DNA from: Nocardiopsis sp. CNR-923
GTDB taxonomy: Bacteria > Actinomycetota > Actinomycetes > Streptosporangiales > Streptosporangiaceae
NCBI RefSeq assembly: GCF_001942255.1
Contig: NZ_MKKC01000078.1
Location: forward strand, 1 to 58,872
Reading direction: 5' to 3'
Length of the DNA: 58,872 nucleotides
The translations under genes and the position numbers were made by a program. The notes below the pieces were generated by a model. The model saw nothing but the letters and a program-made list of their open reading frames with translations, did not search any database and had not been told where the DNA came from. Positions 33,889 through 42,043 of this stretch are shown here, in pieces (the first letter of the stretch is position 1; each line of letters starts with the position of its first letter).

Positions 33889-34377
33889 ATGCACATCCGC
33901 GTCGCCACCGCCGCCGACTGGCCGGCCATCTGGCCCTTCTTCCACTCGATCGTCTCGGCGGGTGAGACGTTCACCTTTCCCACGGACCTCGGGGAGGAGG
34001 ACGGACGCGACTGGTGGCTGCTTCCCGAACCCGACCGGACGGTGGTCGCCGTGGACGGTACCGGGACGGTGCTCGGCACGGCCAAGATGAACAGGAACCA
34101 CCAGGGAAACTCCGGGCACATCGCCAGTGCCAGCTACATGGTCGACCCCGTCCATGCGGGCGGCGGGGTGGGCCGTGCCCTGTGCGAGTACACGTTGGAG
34201 TGGGCACGCGCGGCGGGTTACCTGGCCATGCAGTTCAACGCGGTCGTGGCGACCAACACGCGCGCGGTACGGCTGTACACGTCACTCGGGTTCGACATCC
34301 TGGGCACACTGCCCGAGGGGTTCGCTCACCCCAAGCACGGCTACGTCGGTCTGCACATCATGCACCGGCTGTTGTGA
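33889..34377 (+). CDS. GNAT-family N-acetyltransferase
   Basis: 162 residues from ATG 33889, again without a Shine-Dalgarno sequence but with CAGACT 6 bases upstream. Start IRVATAADWPAIWPFFHSIV, then VLGTAKMNRNHQG, the acetyl-CoA pyrophosphate loop VDPVHAGGGVGRALCEYTLEWA (variant of Q/RxxGxG/A), and FNAVVATNTRAVRLYTSLGFDILGTLPEGF. This resembles the phosphinothricin/L-amino acid acetyltransferase branch. Substrate cannot be fixed from sequence. A pair of hairpins separates it from gatD. Confidence 0.85.
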   Translation: MHIRVATAADWPAIWPFFHSIVSAGETFTFPTDLGEEDGRDWWLLPEPDRTVVAVDGTGTVLGTAKMNRNHQGNSGHIASASYMVDPVHAGGGVGRALCEYTLEWARAAGYLAMQFNAVVATNTRAVRLYTSLGFDILGTLPEGFAHPKHGYVGLHIMHRLL

Positions 34378-34381
34378 CCGG

Positions 34382-34397
34382 GCGCTCCTGGGAGCGC
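34382..34397. terminator. Short hairpin after the GNAT gene
   Basis: GCGCTCC (34382-34388) and GGAGCGC (34391-34397) form a compact stem with a tight turn directly after the GNAT stop. Confidence 0.5.
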
Positions 34398-34410
34398 GGA
34401 CATGACGGCC

Positions 34411-34436
34411 CCCGTGACGGATGCTCCGATCACGGG
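34411..34436. terminator. Second hairpin between the GNAT gene and gatD
   Basis: CCCGTGA (34411-34417) and TCACGGG (34430-34436) enclose a 12-base loop. With the hairpin before it, this makes a bidirectional terminator between convergent genes. Confidence 0.45.
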
Positions 34437-34482
34437 AACCGCAGGGTTGTGGGGCACTCGGTTCCGCGCCGCGCCTCAGGCG

Positions 34483-35199
34483 TCAGCCGCTCAGGACCGC
34501 GGCGAGGCGCTCCTCGTGCAGACGCTCACCCCAGGACGGGGCGAGCGGGGGCAGCTGGCCCACGCGCCAGCGCAGCAGGAGGTCGGCCAGCGCCGGGTTG
34601 CGCGGCAGCGCCGGGCCGTGCAGGTAGGTGCCCAGGACCTGGCCCTGGTAGGCGCCCTCGGTGCGGTCGTCGTTGCCGATGCCGTGCACCGTGGTGGACA
34701 GCGGGCGGGCGGACGGGCCGATCGCGGTGCGGCCCTGGTGGTTCTCGAAACCGGTGATGCGGCCCACCCCCAGGGAGGGGTCGACGTCGGCGACGATCTC
34801 GCCGACGGCCCGGGTCCGGCCGCGTCCGCTGCGGATGTCGAGGATGCCCACGCCGGGCAGCGGCTTGGCCTCGTCGTCGCCGTAGCTCTCGCCGATGATC
34901 TGGTACCCGGCGCACACGGCGAAGACGCAGGCGCCCCGGGCGGCGGCGCGGGCGAGGCCGCCGTCGGCGCGCAGCCGGTCGGCCGCGAGGATCTGCGGGC
35001 GGTCCTCACCGCCGCCGAGCAGGTAGATGTCACCCTGCTCGGGCACGGGGTCGCTGGAGTGGACGTGCGTGATCTCGGTGGGGATCCCGCGCAGCTCCGC
35101 GCGGCGGCGCAGGATGAGGGCGTTGCCCTGGTCGCCGTAGGTGCTCAGCAGGTCGGGGTAGATCCACACGATCCGCAGGGCGCTGCTGGTGTCCGTCAT
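34483..35199 (-). CDS. gatD: Lipid II isoglutaminyl synthase, glutaminase subunit GatD
   Basis: 238 residues from ATG 35199. A class I (triad) glutamine amidotransferase of the CobB/CobQ type: LRIVWIYPDLLSTYGDQGNALIL start, LLGGGEDRPQ, the nucleophile Cys in FAVCAGYQIIGES (near residue 95), and the His in LGTYLHGPALPRN. It releases ammonia from glutamine for MurT, which amidates D-Glu of lipid II to D-isoglutamine, needed for transpeptidation. It follows murT by 11 bases on the same strand. Confidence 0.93.
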   Translation of the reverse strand: MTDTSSALRIVWIYPDLLSTYGDQGNALILRRRAELRGIPTEITHVHSSDPVPEQGDIYLLGGGEDRPQILAADRLRADGGLARAAARGACVFAVCAGYQIIGESYGDDEAKPLPGVGILDIRSGRGRTRAVGEIVADVDPSLGVGRITGFENHQGRTAIGPSARPLSTTVHGIGNDDRTEGAYQGQVLGTYLHGPALPRNPALADLLLRWRVGQLPPLAPSWGERLHEERLAAVLSG

Positions 35200-35210
35200 G
35201 TGTGTCTCCC

Positions 35211-36464
35211 CTACTGGACGCGGCCGTAGGCCGTGCGGATCTGCTGGAACGCGGTGTAGTTGGCGATGACGTCGACCTTGGTGATGTCGGGCTGTTCCGC
35301 CTTGAGCCGCTGCAGGACCTGGTCGACCCGGTCGGCGACCTCGAAGGCCACCCCGTCGGTCTCCAGCCGCAGGGCCAGGTCGGTGCGGCGCTCACCCATG
35401 ACGAACACGCGGCGCCCGCGCAGCACGGTGTAGTCCACGTCCCAGAGCCAGGACGTGTCCTTGCCGTCGGGGATCTGCGCGTTGACGGAGAGGATGACCG
35501 GGACCCGCGGCGGGTCGAGAACCGCGAAGGACTCCAGCCATCCGGCCGGGTTCTTGGCGAGCAGCAGGCGCACCTCCACGCCCATGGTCACCACGGAGGT
35601 GTACCGTCCGGCGACGGAGGTGATCTCGCGGAGCCGCTCGACGGCGCGCACCGGGTGGATGCCGTACCCGGCGACGGTGGCGGCGGCGATGGCGGCGTTG
35701 GACCGGTTGGCGTCACCGGGAAGGTTGAGCTGGAGCCGCACGCGCTGGCCGTCGGGGCAGACCAGGGAGTCGGTGTCGTTGTCCACCCCCCAGGTCGTCT
35801 GGGGCCGGGCCAGTCCGCACTCGGGGCACTCCCAGTGCGGGTCGACGTCGCGCTTGAGGTGGCCGCCGCACTCGGGGCAGCACCAGGAGTCCTCCTTCCA
35901 GCGCTGACCGGCCGAGACCCAGGTGGCGTTCGGCGCGCCCAGTCCCGCCCACGCGACGAGGGGGTCGTCGGCGTTGGCGATGACGTGCGTGTCGGTCTCG
36001 GCGAGCGCGGTGCGCCACTTCTTGGCGAGCAGGTTGATCTCCGATGCGCGGTCCATCTGGTCGCGGCTCAGGTTCATCAGCACGACGAACGCCGGGCGGG
36101 TGGCCCGCAGGACCTGCGGAAGGTACTTCTCGTCGACCTCCAGCACGCCGTTGACGGCGGAGGTGCTGGACAGCGCCGTGATGTGCCCGGTGGGCATGTT
36201 CGCGCCGAACTCGTTGGTGGCGACGTCACCGAGGTCGCGCAGGGCCTGCGTGATGAGCTTGGTGGTGGTCGTCTTTCCGTTGGTGGCGCTGACCAGGGCC
36301 AGGCGGCGCCCCTGGGCGAGTTTGGCGAGCAGGTCGGGCTCGACCTTGAGCGCGACCCGGCCACCGATCACGGAGCCGTCTCCGCGTCCGGTCGCGCGCG
36401 ACAGGCTGGCTGCGCTCCTACCCAGTACCGATGCCAGTTGGGCGCGCAGGGGAAGCTCGCTCAT
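35211..36464 (-). CDS. murT: Lipid II isoglutaminyl synthase, ligase subunit MurT
   Basis: 417 residues from ATG 36464 (GGAGA upstream); an adjacent ATG at 36467 is possible. A Mur ligase: P-loop VSATNGKTTTTKL, ATP-binding EVDEKYLP, NLSRDQMDR, and the central NANDP-like ANADDP. Between them sits the MurT-specific zinc ribbon, CCPECGG and ECPECGLARP. The C-terminal DUF1727 domain contains KNPAGW and VDYTVLRGRRVFVMGERRTDLALRL. MurT activates D-Glu of lipid II with ATP and accepts ammonia from GatD. The pair is found in Gram-positive bacteria that amidate peptidoglycan. Confidence 0.94.
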   Translation of the reverse strand: MSELPLRAQLASVLGRSAASLSRATGRGDGSVIGGRVALKVEPDLLAKLAQGRRLALVSATNGKTTTTKLITQALRDLGDVATNEFGANMPTGHITALSSTSAVNGVLEVDEKYLPQVLRATRPAFVVLMNLSRDQMDRASEINLLAKKWRTALAETDTHVIANADDPLVAWAGLGAPNATWVSAGQRWKEDSWCCPECGGHLKRDVDPHWECPECGLARPQTTWGVDNDTDSLVCPDGQRVRLQLNLPGDANRSNAAIAAATVAGYGIHPVRAVERLREITSVAGRYTSVVTMGVEVRLLLAKNPAGWLESFAVLDPPRVPVILSVNAQIPDGKDTSWLWDVDYTVLRGRRVFVMGERRTDLALRLETDGVAFEVADRVDQVLQRLKAEQPDITKVDVIANYTAFQQIRTAYGRVQ

Positions 36465-36549
36465 CATTTCTCCAGGTCGCTGGATCACCCGCGCCACCAC
36501 GTGGCGGTCGCGGGTGACGTGTTGGGCCAAGCCTATTGTCCACCTCGGG

Positions 36550-38745
36550 TCAGCCCCGCCAGTCCAGGCGCTCGGGGGGCGGTCCCAGGTTGGGCGGCAC
36601 CCGGTCTGGCACCTCGGCGCGGTCGGGAGACCCGGACGACGCCGACGCCGCTGCACTCCCGACGGAAGGAGGTTCGGGGGGTGTTCTCCGCGTCCGTGTT
36701 GGGTCGGTGCGGCGCCCCGGCGGTAAGGTCCGCCCGGCTCCTCCGGCCACCGGATCGGCGCCGTGTCCGGTGGCACGTGAGTCCTCCACCGTGGCCAGGG
36801 TGGCCGTGGACAGGCCGAGGATACCCGGGTTGGCGTCGGCGAGGACGGGCCCGTCGTCGCCCAGGACCAGCACCGCCGTGCACGGCAGCCGCCGCAGCGA
36901 TCCCGCGTCCAGCCCGACCGGCCGTGACCCTCCCTCGGCCCGCGCACCGGGCTCGGCAGGCGCGTCGATCTCCTCGGCCTGGGTGGTGGCCCGCCCCCAG
37001 GCGGTGGCTGATCTCACATGACGGACGAGGTCGAGGGGCGCGATCCCGGACGCCGCGTTGCGGATCATCGCACCCGACTCGGTGTGCGGGGACGCGAAGA
37101 ACCGGTCGTCGGCCTCCGCCTCGGCCTCGGGGTCCGGATCGGGTTCGGTGACCGTCGCGCCCACCGCCTCGCCGATCACCTCGGTCAGCCGGTGCACGGT
37201 GAGTCCCGCGGCGCCCGTCCCGGCCACGCCCGGTACGGAGGCCATGGCGCGCTCGACCGTGTCCGCGAACCCGCCGCGCTGGCGCATGACCACCGGCAGA
37301 CAGGCGGGATCGGAGAACCTGGCGAGGGCCGCCGGGACCGGGGTGCGGAACATGAGCACCACCTCCACGCCCCCGTCCGCGGCGGCGCGCAGCACCTGGT
37401 CCACCTCCCCCTCCGGCAGGCTCTCCGCCCCGCAGACCACGACCGTGCGGGTGCGTTCCGGGCGCGGCCGGGGCCGTTCCGCCGCGCCCCGCTGCGGCTC
37501 CTCGTGCGGGCCGTCCTCCAACAGCTCGCTCAGCGCCGCCACCGTGTAGGTCCCGTACACGCGGGCCGCGACCTCGCCCGCGGCCCGGTCGGTGGAGATG
37601 ATCTTGATCTGCGCGTACGTGCCGTCGTCGACGCGGGTGCCGACCGTCTCGAAGGGGCTCAGCCGCCGTTCCAGCTCCCAGGCCAGTTCCCATACCTCCG
37701 GGGTGTCGGCGCAGCGGCGGCGCACCCGGGCGCGCTGGTCCGCGGTGAGCCGCACCAGCGCCGGGTCGTCCTCGGCCGCGTCGCCCTCCGGTGTGCACAG
37801 CGCGCGCAGTCCGCCGATCAGCTCCGCGATCCCGGCGCCGGGGCCGAGCACCTCCAACAGCCGCAGCAGGAGGGTCTCGTCGGCGTCGACGTCCTCCGCC
37901 GATCCGGACGCGGCGGCGACCGCGGACAGGACGCGGGCCCGCTGCCCGGCGTCCAGGTTGGTCCCGAGGGTCATCCGGGGCAGGTCGGCGGGGAGCACCC
38001 AGCGGCGCGGGGCGACGGCGCACCGGCGTGCCAGCCGGACCAGCTCGCGGGCGACCGACCGCCCGGTGAGGTCGACGACGGTGAGGTCCCCGCCGCCGCG
38101 CAGGCGCGAGACTCCGACCGTGCTGAGCAGGGCGGACCAACCGGCGTCGGTGCCTCCGACCACGACGACCGCCTCGCGGCCGGTGGGCACGGTGACCCCG
38201 TGCCAGTGCGGCTGGGCCTCGTAGGCTCGGCTGGCCGCCTGCCACTCCGTGTGTCTGCGGGCGTGGTCACGCTGGCGATCGCGCAGGGCGCGGTCACGCT
38301 CCTCCCGCTCGGCCGCCAGCCGTTCCTCGGCTCTGGCCAGGCGTTGGGCGATGACCTGTCGGCTCTGCACCAGCGCGAACCCGACCGGCGCGGCGATGGC
38401 CGCGCACGCGAACACACCGCCCACGGCAAGGGCGGCGGGCAGGATCCGCTGGGACCACAGCAGGACGAACAGGACGGCGAACAGGGTCAGTCCGACCAGG
38501 GCGATGTGGAGCGGACGGTTGGTCTGGGCCTCGCTGTCCCGCTGGCCCGCGATCCACTCCTCGCTGAGGGTGCGCGCGTCGTCGGGCGCGGGCGGCGCGG
38601 GGCCGGACCCGGGTGCGGCAGGAGGACGGCGTGCCGCCAGCCGAGGTAGGTCCGTCCGGCCTCGCCTCGGGGTGGTCCGTCTGTCCGTGGGGTGGGCACC
38701 GTCCGAACGCCTCCTGACCGGCCTCGGTGAGGGCTCCGGGCACAC
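36550..38745 (-). CDS. Unknown actinobacterial membrane protein, 731 residues
   Basis: Start ATG 38745 is tentative; the first about 60 residues are Pro/Arg-rich. Two hydrophobic helices (PLHIALVGLTLFAVLFVLLWS and ALAVGGVFACAAIAAPVGFALV) are followed by a charged coiled-coil-like stretch (RLARAEERLAAEREERDRALRDRQRD). A large domain then reads like a degenerate FtsK/EccC-type ATPase: VVVVGGTDAGWSALLSTVG in the Walker A place but without GK[ST], VVDLTGRSV, and IKIISTDRAAGEVAARVYGTYTVA. The tail of about 70 residues is Pro/Ser-rich. I do not recognise a family name. The gene ends 85 bases before murT on the same strand and may be transcribed with it. Confidence 0.6.
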   Translation of the reverse strand: MCPEPSPRPVRRRSDGAHPTDRRTTPRRGRTDLPRLAARRPPAAPGSGPAPPAPDDARTLSEEWIAGQRDSEAQTNRPLHIALVGLTLFAVLFVLLWSQRILPAALAVGGVFACAAIAAPVGFALVQSRQVIAQRLARAEERLAAEREERDRALRDRQRDHARRHTEWQAASRAYEAQPHWHGVTVPTGREAVVVVGGTDAGWSALLSTVGVSRLRGGGDLTVVDLTGRSVARELVRLARRCAVAPRRWVLPADLPRMTLGTNLDAGQRARVLSAVAAASGSAEDVDADETLLLRLLEVLGPGAGIAELIGGLRALCTPEGDAAEDDPALVRLTADQRARVRRRCADTPEVWELAWELERRLSPFETVGTRVDDGTYAQIKIISTDRAAGEVAARVYGTYTVAALSELLEDGPHEEPQRGAAERPRPRPERTRTVVVCGAESLPEGEVDQVLRAAADGGVEVVLMFRTPVPAALARFSDPACLPVVMRQRGGFADTVERAMASVPGVAGTGAAGLTVHRLTEVIGEAVGATVTEPDPDPEAEAEADDRFFASPHTESGAMIRNAASGIAPLDLVRHVRSATAWGRATTQAEEIDAPAEPGARAEGGSRPVGLDAGSLRRLPCTAVLVLGDDGPVLADANPGILGLSTATLATVEDSRATGHGADPVAGGAGRTLPPGRRTDPTRTRRTPPEPPSVGSAAASASSGSPDRAEVPDRVPPNLGPPPERLDWRG

Positions 38746-39015
38746 CCGGAGTGGGGCATGAGGCCGTCACCAGCCCGCCGAACCAAGTCAAGCAGGCCCG
38801 GCCACGCGCTGCCAGCCTCTTGCCGTCGCCTGTGGACAACCGGCGTGCCGCGCCTGTCGCCCGGAGGAACCGCCCCGGGCGACGGGGTCCCCTCACCCGC
38901 CGCGCGGAGCCCGGGACGACGGCGGGGCGCCGACGCGACGGTGGTCCCGTCTGCGTCGCGCCCCGCGCACGCCCCGGCCGGGTCCGGCGCTCGCCGCCGG
39001 TTCCGTGCCCGAGCG

Positions 39016-39321
39016 TCAGGCCCGCACCTGGAGGTCGATGACCTTGCCGACCTCGGCGTTCACCGTGTACTCACCGGTGAAGCCCTGGGAGGCGAGGACC
39101 CGAACCCTCCACGACCCGTCGGCCGCGAAGAAGCGGAAGGTGCCCTCGTCTCCGGTGGCCACCTCGCCCACGAAGTCGTCGGACTCGTTCAGGAGCCGGG
39201 CGTAGGCGCCGCGCAGCGGCTCTCCGCCCCGCGTCACCGTGCCCTGGATGACCGCCTGGTCACCCGCGTCCACGTCGGCGAGGGCCACGCCCCCGACCGG
39301 TGCTCCGCAGCTGTCGCTCAC
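39016..39321 (-). CDS. DUF1416 protein (SseC-like)
   Basis: 101 residues from GTG 39321, overlapping the sseA stop (GTGA). A carboxypeptidase-regulatory-like beta sandwich: AVIQGTVTRGGEPLRGAYARLLNESDDFVGEVATGDEGTFRFFAADGSW, preceded by CGAPVGG. It always accompanies the thiosulfate sulfurtransferase gene in actinobacteria (SseC/CysA in Mycobacterium), so a role in sulfur transfer or export is likely but unproven. About 270 bases without a gene separate it from the unknown membrane protein. Confidence 0.85.
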   Translation of the reverse strand: MSDSCGAPVGGVALADVDAGDQAVIQGTVTRGGEPLRGAYARLLNESDDFVGEVATGDEGTFRFFAADGSWRVRVLASQGFTGEYTVNAEVGKVIDLQVRA

Positions 39322-40163
39322 TTGGCCTCCGCCTCTCCGAGCTCGACCGGAACGCCCACGAGGGAGCCGTACTCGGTCCAGGAACCGTCGTAGTTCTTCA
39401 CGTTGTCCAGCCCGATGATCTCGTGCAGCGCGAACCAGGTGTGCGAGGAGCGCTCGCCGATACGGCAGTAGGCGATGATCTCCTTGTCGAGGTCCACACC
39501 GGCCTCGGTGTAGAGCTCGCGCAGCTCCTCGGCCGTCTTGAACGTGCCATCCTCGTTGGCGGTCTTCGCCCACGGGATGTTGCGCGCGGTCGGGATGTGG
39601 CCGGGGCGCTGGGAGGTCTCCTGCGGCAGGTGCGCCGGAGCCAGCAGCTTGCCGGTGAACTCGTCGGGCGAGCGGACGTCGACCAGGTCCTTGGCGCCGA
39701 TGGCGGCGACGACCTCGTCGCGGAAGGCGCGGATGCTCTGGTCCTGCTCCCGGGCCGTGTACGAGGTGGCGGTCCGCTCGGGGACCTCCTTGACGAGCTC
39801 GCGGGAGTCCAGCTCCCACTTCTTGCGGCCGCCGTCCAGGAGACGGACGCCGTCGTGGCCGTAGAGCTTGAAGTACCAGTAGGCGTACGCGGCGAACCAG
39901 TTGTTGTTGCCGCCGTACAGGATCACCTGGTCGTCGTTGGCGATGCCCTTCTCGGACAGCAGCTTCTCGAACCCGGTGCGGTCGACGAAGTCGCGGCGGA
40001 CCGGGTCCTGGAGGTCCTTCTTCCAGTCGATCCTGACGGCGCCGCGGATGTGCCCCCCGTCGTAGGCGGACGTGTCCTCGTCGACCTCGACGAGGACCAC
40101 GTTCTCGTCGTCCAGGTGAGCCTCCACCCAGTCGGCGTCCACAAGGACGTCGGAGCGGCTCAT
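39318..40163 (-). CDS. sseA: Thiosulfate sulfurtransferase (rhodanese)
   Basis: 281 residues from ATG 40163 with an AGGAGGTTCCCC leader sequence. Two rhodanese domains: an inactive N-terminal one (VDADWVEAHLDDENVVLVEVDEDTSAYDGGHIRGAV) and the catalytic one. The latter has EVVAAIGAKDLVDVRSPDEFTGK and the active loop IIAYCRIGERSSHTW, where Cys-233 takes the sulfane sulfur. It matches CysA/SseA of Mycobacterium. It moves sulfur from thiosulfate or related donors to acceptors and is coupled to the DUF1416 gene. A cysteine-rich leader ORF lies about 380 bases upstream on the same strand. Confidence 0.93.
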   Translation of the reverse strand: MSRSDVLVDADWVEAHLDDENVVLVEVDEDTSAYDGGHIRGAVRIDWKKDLQDPVRRDFVDRTGFEKLLSEKGIANDDQVILYGGNNNWFAAYAYWYFKLYGHDGVRLLDGGRKKWELDSRELVKEVPERTATSYTAREQDQSIRAFRDEVVAAIGAKDLVDVRSPDEFTGKLLAPAHLPQETSQRPGHIPTARNIPWAKTANEDGTFKTAEELRELYTEAGVDLDKEIIAYCRIGERSSHTWFALHEIIGLDNVKNYDGSWTEYGSLVGVPVELGEAEAK

Positions 40164-40541
40164 GGGGAACCTCCTGTGATTCGTGATGCGGTGTCGCGTG
40201 TGCTGGTCGGTGCCCTCCGGGCGCGCGGGCCCGGTGGTCGGGGGTCAGGCGATCAGGGTGCGGGCGAACGCGGCGTCCCGGCCCCTGGCTCGGCACGGCC
40301 CGGCGGGGACGATGGCACGCGATGCGGCGGGCCCGTTCTCCGGCAACCGCTTCCGCTCGGCTCGCCGCCGACGCCGGCGGGCGCGGGCACGGTTGGGCAA
40401 CCGTGGATCACGGAAGGGAAGGGTGTCGGGGCGGCACGACGCCGCCCGCGAGGGCTGACCCGCATGGCGTGGGGTCCCCGACCTCGTGCCCGGATGCGAA
40501 CCGGTCGCACGGAGGGGTGTGGGTTGGGAGGCCCGTCCGCC
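40164..40541. other. Long untranslated leader region between the Cys peptide and sseA
   Basis: No gene is seen. It separates the stop of the cysteine-rich leader peptide from the sseA start and is very rich in G and C with several short inverted repeats (for example around GGGCCCGG at 40,220-40,235). An attenuator hairpin controlled by leader translation could lie here; I cannot fold it reliably by eye. Confidence 0.35.
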
Positions 40542-40628
40542 CTAAGGACACAGACAGAGCGCGGCGGCGACACGGCAGAAGTCCACTGCCCGTCGCTTCG
40601 TCAGATACGCGCTCGTCAAGGAAGTCAC
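40542..40628 (-). CDS. Cysteine-rich leader peptide (Ms5788A type)
   Basis: From GTG 40628 this 28-codon frame (a TTG at 40619 is an alternative) ends at TAG 40542. It contains LTKRRAVDFCRVAAALCLCP. The block KRRAVDxCRVAxxLC and the Cys-rich end match the conserved actinobacterial leader family named after the Mycobacterium smegmatis Ms5788A peptide, where slow translation at the cysteine codons at low cysteine lets downstream genes be expressed. Here the downstream genes are sseA and DUF1416, also sulfur genes. No Shine-Dalgarno sequence; the start is leaderless, fixed by a promoter whose -10 ends 7 bases before the GTG. Confidence 0.8.
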   Translation of the reverse strand: MTSLTSAYLTKRRAVDFCRVAAALCLCP

Positions 40629-40635
40629 GCCCTAG

Positions 40636-40665
40636 ACGCTACAGGTGGGTCGAGGTGTTTGTCAC
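40636..40665 (-). promoter_or_regulatory. Promoter of the leader peptide / sseA unit
   Basis: On the minus strand GTGACA (40665-40660), an 18-base spacer, and TAGCGT (40641-40636). Transcription would begin at or next to the GTG at 40628, giving a leaderless message. It lies in the 93-base gap after the thioredoxin gene, so sseA has its own control. Confidence 0.6.
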
Positions 40666-40721
40666 GGGTGGGCTGGATCACAGCCGGGTGCGTCAGCGCC
40701 GGTGGGGAGGGGGGTGTGGGC

Positions 40722-41090
40722 TCAGGGGATGGCCGCACCGAGCGCGGCGATCACGTCGGCCCTGCGGGGCTGTCCTCCGCCGCCGCGCACGACCCGCCCG
40801 GAGGCGTCCAGGACGAGCACGGTGGGGGTGCCGCGCAGACCCAGGCGGCGTACGAGGTCGAGTCGGGACTCGGCGTCCACCTCCACGTGGGCGACGCCCC
40901 CGACCATGCCAGCGACGTGGTCGAGCACGCGCCGGGTGGCGCGGCAGGGCTGGCAGAACGCCGTGGAGAACTGCACGAGCGTCGCCCGCTCGCCCAGGTC
41001 CGCGCCCAGGTCCGCGCGGTCGAGCAGCTGGCCCTCCCAGAGGCGCGCGGCGTGGTTCCGGGCGCCCCCTCGGGCCTCGTACGCGGTCAC
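40722..41090 (-). CDS. Thioredoxin-family protein (ThiX-like)
   Basis: 122 residues from GTG 41090, with GGGGGGATCC before it. A thioredoxin fold: LVQFSTAFCQPCRATRRVLDHVA carries the redox pair CQPC near residue 43, then VEVDAESRLDLVRRLGLRGTPTVLVLD with the cis-Pro (GTPT). It lies between lmeA and the sseA leader, the same order as Mycobacterium Rv0817c-Rv0816c-Rv0815c. It probably reduces a partner in thiol metabolism. It lacks a signal peptide and so should be cytoplasmic. Confidence 0.85.
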   Translation of the reverse strand: MTAYEARGGARNHAARLWEGQLLDRADLGADLGERATLVQFSTAFCQPCRATRRVLDHVAGMVGGVAHVEVDAESRLDLVRRLGLRGTPTVLVLDASGRVVRGGGGQPRRADVIAALGAAIP

Positions 41091-41109
41091 GGATCCCCCC
41101 GGGAGTCGG

Positions 41110-41808
41110 TCAGGCCGCCTCGGCGCCCATGAGCGGGACGTCCTGGCCCACACCGGTGATCCGCAGGCCGTTGGACGTGGCCTCCATGTCGGTGACGGTC
41201 AGGCCGAAGGGCAGTGCGGGCGCCTGCACGCTGAAGCTGAGCATGCCCTGGACCATGGAGGAGACGTCGATCGGCGTGTCGCCCAGCTGCACGTCGACGG
41301 GGGTGAGCCGGACGGTGTCGCCCTCGACGGTGAACTCGGCGCCCGCCGACACGGAGGTGCTCAGACTCAGTTCGGGCAGGGCCAGCTCGCCGACGATGCG
41401 CGGCTGCCCGCCCTCGGTCGTGACGGTCATGCCCTCGGGCAGGTGGGCGTTGAAGTAGGAGTAGGGGACCACGAAGGAGCCGTCGATCGTTCCCGCGACG
41501 ACGGAGGGCTGTTCGAGCAGGTCGCCCAGGGGCGCGTCGACGTCGGTCGCGTTCGCCTCGATCTGCTCGACGCTCACCCCGGCCATGGCGGCGCCGTCGC
41601 CGGTGATGGTGATTCGCGAGTACTCGCCGGTGACGGCCTGGGGCAGGAAGGCCCAGCCCTCGATGGCCACCTCCGGGTTCTCGGTCATGTCCAGCTGCTG
41701 CGCCATCCGCTCGGAGATCACGCCCTCCGCGACGCCGCGCAATGCCACGTCCGCGACCACCGCGACGACTCCGATGAGGAACAACAGGACGACGAGGAGC
41801 TTACGCAT
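41110..41808 (-). CDS. lmeA: LmeA-like DUF2993 lipid-binding protein
   Basis: 232 residues from ATG 41808 (MRKLLVVLL). A signal peptide or anchor (LLVVLLFLIGVVAVVADVALRG) leads a DUF2993 beta-rich domain: GVAEGVISERMAQQLDMTENPEVAIEGWAFLPQAVTGEY, then the internal repeat-like VSVEQIEANATDVDAPL, and GLTVTDMEATSNGLRITG at the end. In Mycobacterium LmeA (Rv0817c) is a periplasmic phospholipid-binding protein needed for mannan elongation of lipomannan. The neighbour order supports orthology. It should act outside the membrane. It precedes the thioredoxin gene by 19 bases. Confidence 0.82.
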   Translation of the reverse strand: MRKLLVVLLFLIGVVAVVADVALRGVAEGVISERMAQQLDMTENPEVAIEGWAFLPQAVTGEYSRITITGDGAAMAGVSVEQIEANATDVDAPLGDLLEQPSVVAGTIDGSFVVPYSYFNAHLPEGMTVTTEGGQPRIVGELALPELSLSTSVSAGAEFTVEGDTVRLTPVDVQLGDTPIDVSSMVQGMLSFSVQAPALPFGLTVTDMEATSNGLRITGVGQDVPLMGAEAA

Positions 41809-42043
41809 GAGTCCCAGCACACTTTCTTTCGCTCAGGCGCGCCTGTCGGCCGGTTCGTCCCGCCGGTCTAGGTCACACGCCGTCGGCACCCGGTGGGGCC
41901 CGTCATGAAAAACCTGTAGGGAAGGGTACTTCACCCGGATTGCGGCGACGTGTGCCTCGGTGCGGTCTCCCCCCGCCCCGGGGAGGACGGGGGTACGGGA
42001 GCTCTCGCGCCCGGCGTCGCGTCGCGCGGCGTCGGGGACGCGT

